DNA from: Pseudomonas viridiflava
Lineage (GTDB): Bacteria > Pseudomonadota > Gammaproteobacteria > Pseudomonadales > Pseudomonadaceae
Direction of reading: 5' to 3'
Assembly: GCF_900590885.1 (NCBI RefSeq)
Contig: NZ_UUON01000050.1
Coordinates: 372,001 to 436,000, forward strand
DNA: 64,000 nucleotides
Made by a program: the position numbers and the translations under genes. Within the stretch, counting starts at the first letter, position 1. Each line of letters begins with the position of its first letter. The notes beneath the pieces were generated by a model. The model was not told where the DNA came from and did not search any database. It saw only the letters and a program-made list of their open reading frames with translations. Below are positions 60,961 through 64,000 of this stretch, piece by piece.

Positions 60961-61368
60961 GTGAAAGCGTGGATCCTGTTGATACTGGCCCTGACCTTGC
61001 CGATGGCAGCCCAGGCCGAAGAAGCCAAAGAAGGCGAGGCGCCGAAGGTCAGCTATATCAGCCTGAGCCCGCCGTTCGTGGGCAACTACGGCCTGGATGG
61101 CACGGCGAAACTCAAGGTGTTCAAGGCCGACATCGCCCTGCGCGTGACCGGCACCGAAGCGGCTGCGGCCGTCAAAGCCAACGATGCCTTGATCCGTAAC
61201 CAACTGGTGGCGCTGTTCACTCAGCAGACCAACGAGACCATGAGCACTGTTGAAGGCAAAGAAAAACTGCGCCAGGAAGCCCTCAAGCAAACCCAGCAAG
61301 TGATGAACGACGAGACGGGCAAGCCGGTGGTGGAAGACCTGTTGTTCAACAACTTGATCATTCAGTAA
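60961..61368 (+). CDS. FliL-like protein outside a flagellar cluster
   Basis: A 135-residue protein with an N-terminal hydrophobic stretch MKAWILLILALTLPMAAQA (GTG start), followed by a FliL-type domain: SYISLSPPFVGNYGLDGTAK, then LKVFKADIALRVTG, NDALIRNQLVALFTQQ and a C-terminal VEDLLFNNLIIQ. Flagellar FliL normally sits in the fli operon; no flagellar genes are near. The N terminus looks cleavable, unlike FliL's anchor, so it may be periplasmic. The role is unknown. Divergent from the quinone oxidoreductase. Confidence 0.85.
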   Translation: MKAWILLILALTLPMAAQAEEAKEGEAPKVSYISLSPPFVGNYGLDGTAKLKVFKADIALRVTGTEAAAAVKANDALIRNQLVALFTQQTNETMSTVEGKEKLRQEALKQTQQVMNDETGKPVVEDLLFNNLIIQ

Positions 61369-61384
61369 GCCTGCCTCGGTCCCA

Positions 61385-61834
61385 TTAGCGCAGCGCGAGC
61401 ACCGCCGCCCATTGCTCGGCGGTAACCGGCATCACCGAGAGGCGGCTGCCTTTTTGCACCAAAGGCAGCTCGGCGAGCGCGGTCTGTTGCTTGAGGTAGC
61501 CGAGGCCCAGCACCTTGGGGAAGGTTTCCACATGGGCGACGTTGATTGCGCTCCACGGGTTTTTTTCCGCACTGGCCTTGGCGTCGAAGTAGTGGCTGTC
61601 GGGCTCAAGCGCTGTAGGATCCGGGTACGCCGCTTCGACGATTTTTCCGATGCCGGCAATGCCGGGCTCAGGGCAACTGGAGTGGTAGAAGAAAAACTGG
61701 TCACCCACCGCCATGGTGCGCAGGAAGTTTCGCGCCTGGTAGTTGCGCACCCCGTCCCAGCGCGCTTCGCCGAGCTTTTCCAGGCCCTTGATGGAGAGTT
61801 CATCGGGCTCGGATTTCATCAGCCAGTAGGCCAT
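61385..61834 (-). CDS. EVE domain-containing protein
   Basis: A 149-residue EVE-domain protein, related to PUA and YTH folds and probably binding modified nucleotides. It starts MAYWLMKSEPDELSIKGLE and contains WDGVRNYQARNFLRTMAVGD followed by FFYHSSCPEPGIAGIGKIV, all typical of the family. The frame is open to 61909; the ATG at 61834 matches homologues. It is a common core gene, usually next to ygfA and the FliL-like gene. Substrate unknown. Confidence 0.93.
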   Translation of the reverse strand: MAYWLMKSEPDELSIKGLEKLGEARWDGVRNYQARNFLRTMAVGDQFFFYHSSCPEPGIAGIGKIVEAAYPDPTALEPDSHYFDAKASAEKNPWSAINVAHVETFPKVLGLGYLKQQTALAELPLVQKGSRLSVMPVTAEQWAAVLALR

Positions 61835-62029
61835 GGTTGGGCTCCTGAAAAAGGCATTGGGCAAGTTGTCGGGCAATTTTATGACAAACCGACGGTCGGT
61901 TGGCGCCAAGGTTTGCGTGTTGGTTCACGTTACCGCAGAATGCCGGCTTTTAAAGCTTGACGCAGCTGCAACGGACTACTTTGGAACGTTGTTGTCATCG
62001 TGTACGAGGTGCCTGAAGGGGGGCAATCG

Positions 62030-62179
62030 ATGCAACGTAAACCGGATTTACTATGGATTTTGGTGATTTTGTTTGGTCTGGGCGTCGTGACCACCGGGTA
62101 TGCGCAAAGCTTGTGGTCGAACAAGACCGAAGCCCCTGTTGAATTGACCCAACAGCAGCAGCAACCTTTCAAGCGTTAA
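62030..62179 (+). CDS. Short membrane peptide, 49 residues
   Basis: A 49-residue frame starting MQRKPDLLWILVILFGLGV, with AAGGGGGG upstream as a strong ribosome binding site. One membrane helix lies at about residues 8-26, followed by AQSLWSNKTEAP and a polyglutamine stretch (QQQQQ) ending PFKR. It has no known domain. It sits between the divergent EVE gene and the convergent ygfA. Its strong RBS and hydrophobic helix argue that it is real; the charge pattern predicts an N-in, C-out topology. Confidence 0.7.
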   Translation: MQRKPDLLWILVILFGLGVVTTGYAQSLWSNKTEAPVELTQQQQQPFKR

Positions 62180-62186
62180 CCTTTCT

Positions 62187-62816
62187 TCAAGGCGCCGCTG
62201 ATTCCAGCGGCGTTTGCGCGATATACCAGCGCTTATCGGTGACGGTGCCCGCCAACGGCACATCCCAGCTCGCCTGTACCAACCTTTCGACTTTCTGACA
62301 TTCATGGGCCAGGCCCAATAGCGTCGGCTTGCGCCAGCTTTGGCGACGGGCGAGGTAGGCGAGGCTGCGGTCATAGAAACCGCCGCCCATGCCCAGGCGT
62401 CCACCTGCGTCATCGAACCCCACCAGCGGCAGCAACACCAGGTCCAGCGCCCACACCTTGCGTTGCCGGCTGATATTCACCCGTGGCTCAAGGATTCGAA
62501 AGCGGTTGGGCAGCAGCTTTTCCCCGGGCCGCACGCGCTGGAACACCATCTTGGTGCGTGGCCAGGCGCTGAGCACTGGCAGGTAAGTGGCCTTGCCCCG
62601 GCGCTGCGCCGCACGCAGCAGCAGGCGCGGATCGATTTCACCGTCCGTCGGTAGGTATAAGGAAATATGTTTGGCCCGGCGAAACAGCGGGTGCTGCGCC
62701 AGTTGCCGATACAGACCCTGGGCGGCCTGGCGCTGCTCGCTCGGCGTGAGGGCGCGGCGGGCGTTGCGCAACATGCGTCGAAGTTGCGGACGGGAAAGCG
62801 GCGCAGGTTCGGTCAT
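62187..62816 (-). CDS. ygfA: 5-formyltetrahydrofolate cyclo-ligase
   Basis: A 209-residue enzyme converting 5-formyl-THF to 5,10-methenyl-THF with ATP. The start RPQLRRMLRNARRALTPSEQ, the central ISLYLPTDGEIDPRLLLRAA, and LVLLPLVGFDDAGGRLGMGG followed by GFYDRSL are characteristic, including the ATP-binding glycine-rich loop. The start at 62816 is chosen to match homologues; the frame is open to 62858. It is downstream of 6S RNA, the order found in E. coli (ssrS-ygfA). Confidence 0.95.
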   Translation of the reverse strand: MTEPAPLSRPQLRRMLRNARRALTPSEQRQAAQGLYRQLAQHPLFRRAKHISLYLPTDGEIDPRLLLRAAQRRGKATYLPVLSAWPRTKMVFQRVRPGEKLLPNRFRILEPRVNISRQRKVWALDLVLLPLVGFDDAGGRLGMGGGFYDRSLAYLARRQSWRKPTLLGLAHECQKVERLVQASWDVPLAGTVTDKRWYIAQTPLESAAP

Positions 62817-62830
62817 GGTTTTCGGCTCAT

Positions 62831-62859
62831 AAAACAATGCCAGTCCGAAGACTGGCATT
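62831..62859 (-). terminator. Hairpin after 6S RNA
   Basis: On the minus strand AATGCCAGTC-TTCG-GACTGGCATT is followed by TGTTTTATG. The UUCG tetraloop makes it very stable. It could end 6S RNA or regulate readthrough into ygfA. Confidence 0.75.
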
Positions 62860-62871
62860 GAGTTTGGGAAT

Positions 62872-63051
62872 TCAGGCTCCCCGACAGAACCGCTGTCGAC
62901 TAAGCCCTTGAACCCGAAAGTTCAAGGTGGAAGAAGCAGTAGGCTTTAAGGCTTTCCGTCTAGCGGACATGCACACCAGCCCAACGTGCAACTTCCAGGG
63001 TAGTGCGAATCGGCTCCGGGACATCGCCGACTGGCAAGCACGCCAGGGAGT
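62872..63051 (-). ncRNA. ssrS: 6S RNA
   Basis: About 180 nt between zapA and ygfA, the universal location of ssrS in gammaproteobacteria. The ends can pair to form the closing stem (CCCCACTCCCTGG at the start and a complementary-type GGGAGCC region at the end), and the middle contains the open-bubble-like stretch expected of 6S, with segments such as GGCGATGTCCCGGAGCCG and AGACGGAAAGCC. 6S RNA binds sigma-70 holoenzyme and down-regulates transcription in stationary phase. Ends are approximate. Confidence 0.8.
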
Positions 63052-63057
63052 GGGGCG

Positions 63058-63063
63058 AGTATA
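63058..63063 (-). promoter_or_regulatory. -10 element of 6S RNA promoter
   Basis: TATACT on the minus strand, about seven bases before the expected 6S RNA 5' end. A -35-like TGATTG lies sixteen bases upstream. It is inside the end of zapA or its 3' flank. Confidence 0.5.
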
Positions 63064-63082
63064 CCTTAAACAGACTCGGCAA

Positions 63083-63400
63083 TCAGCCCTTGGGTGCGTC
63101 TGAATCGCTGGAAAGCACCAGATCCACACGATCGAGCAGGTCACGCACCTGCTCGCGCGTCGAGCCGCTGGCCTGCACGTCAGGGCGTTCCTGCTTATGC
63201 AGCAGATCGTGGGTAATGTTCAGCGCGGCCATCACGGCGATGCGGTCGGCGCCGATGACTTTGCCGCTGCTGCGGATTTCACGCATCTTGCCATCCAGGT
63301 AGCGGGCGGCGCTCACCAGGTTGTTGCGCTCTTCCTGGGGGCAGATGATCGAATATTCTTTATCCAGGATCTGCACGGTGACGCTATTGCTTGAACTCAT
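63083..63400 (-). CDS. zapA: Cell division protein ZapA
   Basis: A 105-residue ZapA that bundles FtsZ filaments at mid-cell. The globular N domain has VTVQILDKEYSIICPQEERN and LVSAARYLDGKMREIRSSG; the C-terminal coiled coil begins DRIAVMAALNITHDLLHKQE. The ATG overlaps the stop of the small ZapB-like gene by four bases, so the two are coupled. 6S RNA follows downstream. Confidence 0.96.
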   Translation of the reverse strand: MSSSNSVTVQILDKEYSIICPQEERNNLVSAARYLDGKMREIRSSGKVIGADRIAVMAALNITHDLLHKQERPDVQASGSTREQVRDLLDRVDLVLSSDSDAPKG

Positions 63401-63606
63401 GAGTCTTGCTCCAGGGCCTTCAGGCGCGAAATCATCGATTCGACCTTACGCCGGGCGATTTCGTTTTTTTCAATGAGGTGAGCGCGTTCCTCGCGCCAGG
63501 TTTTTTCCTGAGCTAGTAGGAGTCCATTTTGACTCTTAAGTTGCTCGACCCGGGTAATTAGCAATTCGAGTCTGGCCATCAGCGCTTGCAGGTCGGTGTC
63601 TTCCAT
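63397..63606 (-). CDS. TIGR02449 family, ZapB-like coiled-coil protein
   Basis: A 69-residue, almost entirely coiled-coil protein (LMARLELLITRVEQLKSQNG, then LLLAQEKTWREERAHL). It matches TIGR02449, commonly encoded before zapA. Its length and heptads resemble ZapB, so a Z-ring role is reasonable but not proven. The frame is open to 63639; MEDTDLQALM at 63606 is the likely start. It overlaps zapA by four bases and is divergent from the UPF0149 gene. Confidence 0.88.
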   Translation of the reverse strand: MEDTDLQALMARLELLITRVEQLKSQNGLLLAQEKTWREERAHLIEKNEIARRKVESMISRLKALEQDS

Positions 63607-63744
63607 TGGGTTCCACTGGATTTGTCTGATGAATGGCAACTGCAGGATAAACGATCTGACGCCCTTGATAGTCTTGGTACGTCTGCCGGTGCTAGGATAC
63701 AGCGCTCCATTCTAGACATTGCGCCGTCTGGCGCCTAGCTCACC

Positions 63745-64000
63745 ATGCCCATTCAGAACTCCCCGTATGACGCTTTTTCCAAACTGCTGAGCACCAGCGG
63801 CCACCCTTGCTCGCCTGCCGAACTGCACGGCGTGTTGCTGGGCCGCAGCTGCACCGGCGTGGGCTTCGATGCTGACAACTGGCTGGCCGATGTGGCCGAG
63901 CTGTTGGAAAAGGAACCCGAAGATAACGTGCGCGCTGCGCTGATCGGCCTGCAAGAGATGGTCAAGGGCGAGCTGACCGGTGATGACGTCACCGTGGTCC
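63745..64000 (+). CDS. UPF0149 (YgfB) family protein, 5' part
   Basis: The gene begins at the ATG at 63745 and runs off the right edge; about 85 codons are visible. The N terminus MPIQNSPYDAFSKLLSTSG and SPAELHGVLLGRSCTGVGFD fit the YgfB/UPF0149 family, usually about 185 residues and located beside pepP, ubiH and zapA. In P. aeruginosa YgfB affects beta-lactam resistance through AmpDh3. The 3' part and downstream pepP cannot be seen. Confidence 0.85.
   Translation, partial: MPIQNSPYDAFSKLLSTSGHPCSPAELHGVLLGRSCTGVGFDADNWLADVAELLEKEPEDNVRAALIGLQEMVKGELTGDDVTVV

Overview
The window is a stretch of chromosomal core genome from a Pseudomonas of the P. fluorescens lineage. The gene order (comM-ubiK / glnK-amtB-sutA / xerC-dapF-lysA / cyaY / rnk / cyaA / argH / algR-hemCDXY / dsbB / algQ / algP / hemB-ppk / ppx / trxA / rho / ubiD / glpT / ygfA-6S-zapA) follows, as I recall it, the P. 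aeruginosa PA5290-PA5225 segment. The short GTGGGAGGGGGCTTGC palindromes scattered between genes are the REP/REPIN type typical of fluorescent pseudomonads. The DNA is GC-rich, so nearly every gene has a long antisense shadow frame. I see no tRNA, rRNA, CRISPR array, prophage or insertion sequence.

Layout. 0-4.4 kb: the end of a LysR regulator, a Cache-domain chemoreceptor, comM and ubiK. 4.7-7.6 kb: nitrogen module glnK-amtB, then yjbQ and sutA. 7.7-12.3 kb: a leftward operon lptM-lysA-dapF-DUF484-xerC-HAD. 12.5-17.2 kb: cyaY, DUF1289, rnk, class I adenylate cyclase and two small hypothetical genes. 17.4-25 kb: GST, argH, and rightward algR then hemC-hemD-hemX-hemY. 25-28.9 kb: dsbB, algQ/rsd, an FKBP isomerase, and the histone-H1-like algP with eleven 39-bp repeats. 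29-40.8 kb: ABC-F ATPase, MscS channel, LysE exporter, a leftward four-gene envelope cluster (COG3014, YcfL, LpoB-like, CsgG/LpoB-like), a cytochrome c-FTR1 iron permease, DUF188, elbB, sterol desaturase and DedA. 41-46 kb: hemB-ppk and ppx. 46-49.8 kb: a polar amino-acid ABC transporter with a divergent FadR-type regulator, apparently inserted between ppx and trxA. 50-54.4 kb: trxA, rho, ubiD and a ferredoxin-type reductase. 54.4-59.6 kb: a small outer-membrane-like protein, a TonB receptor, ChaC and glpT. 59.8-64 kb: quinone oxidoreductase, a stand-alone FliL-like protein, EVE protein, a 49-residue membrane peptide, ygfA, 6S RNA, zapA, a ZapB-like protein and the start of a UPF0149 gene.

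Themes. Heme synthesis appears twice (hemC-D-X-Y and hemB), and both promoters carry readable regulator motifs: an Anr/FNR-like box before hemC and a PHO-box/-10 arrangement before hemB-ppk. algR lacks the adjacent sensor kinase algZ/fimS and instead has a 505-bp non-coding stretch with a CRP/Vfr-like site. The least understood coding unit is the four-gene envelope cluster at 32.3-35.5 kb, which I consider the best candidate for an undescribed system here.
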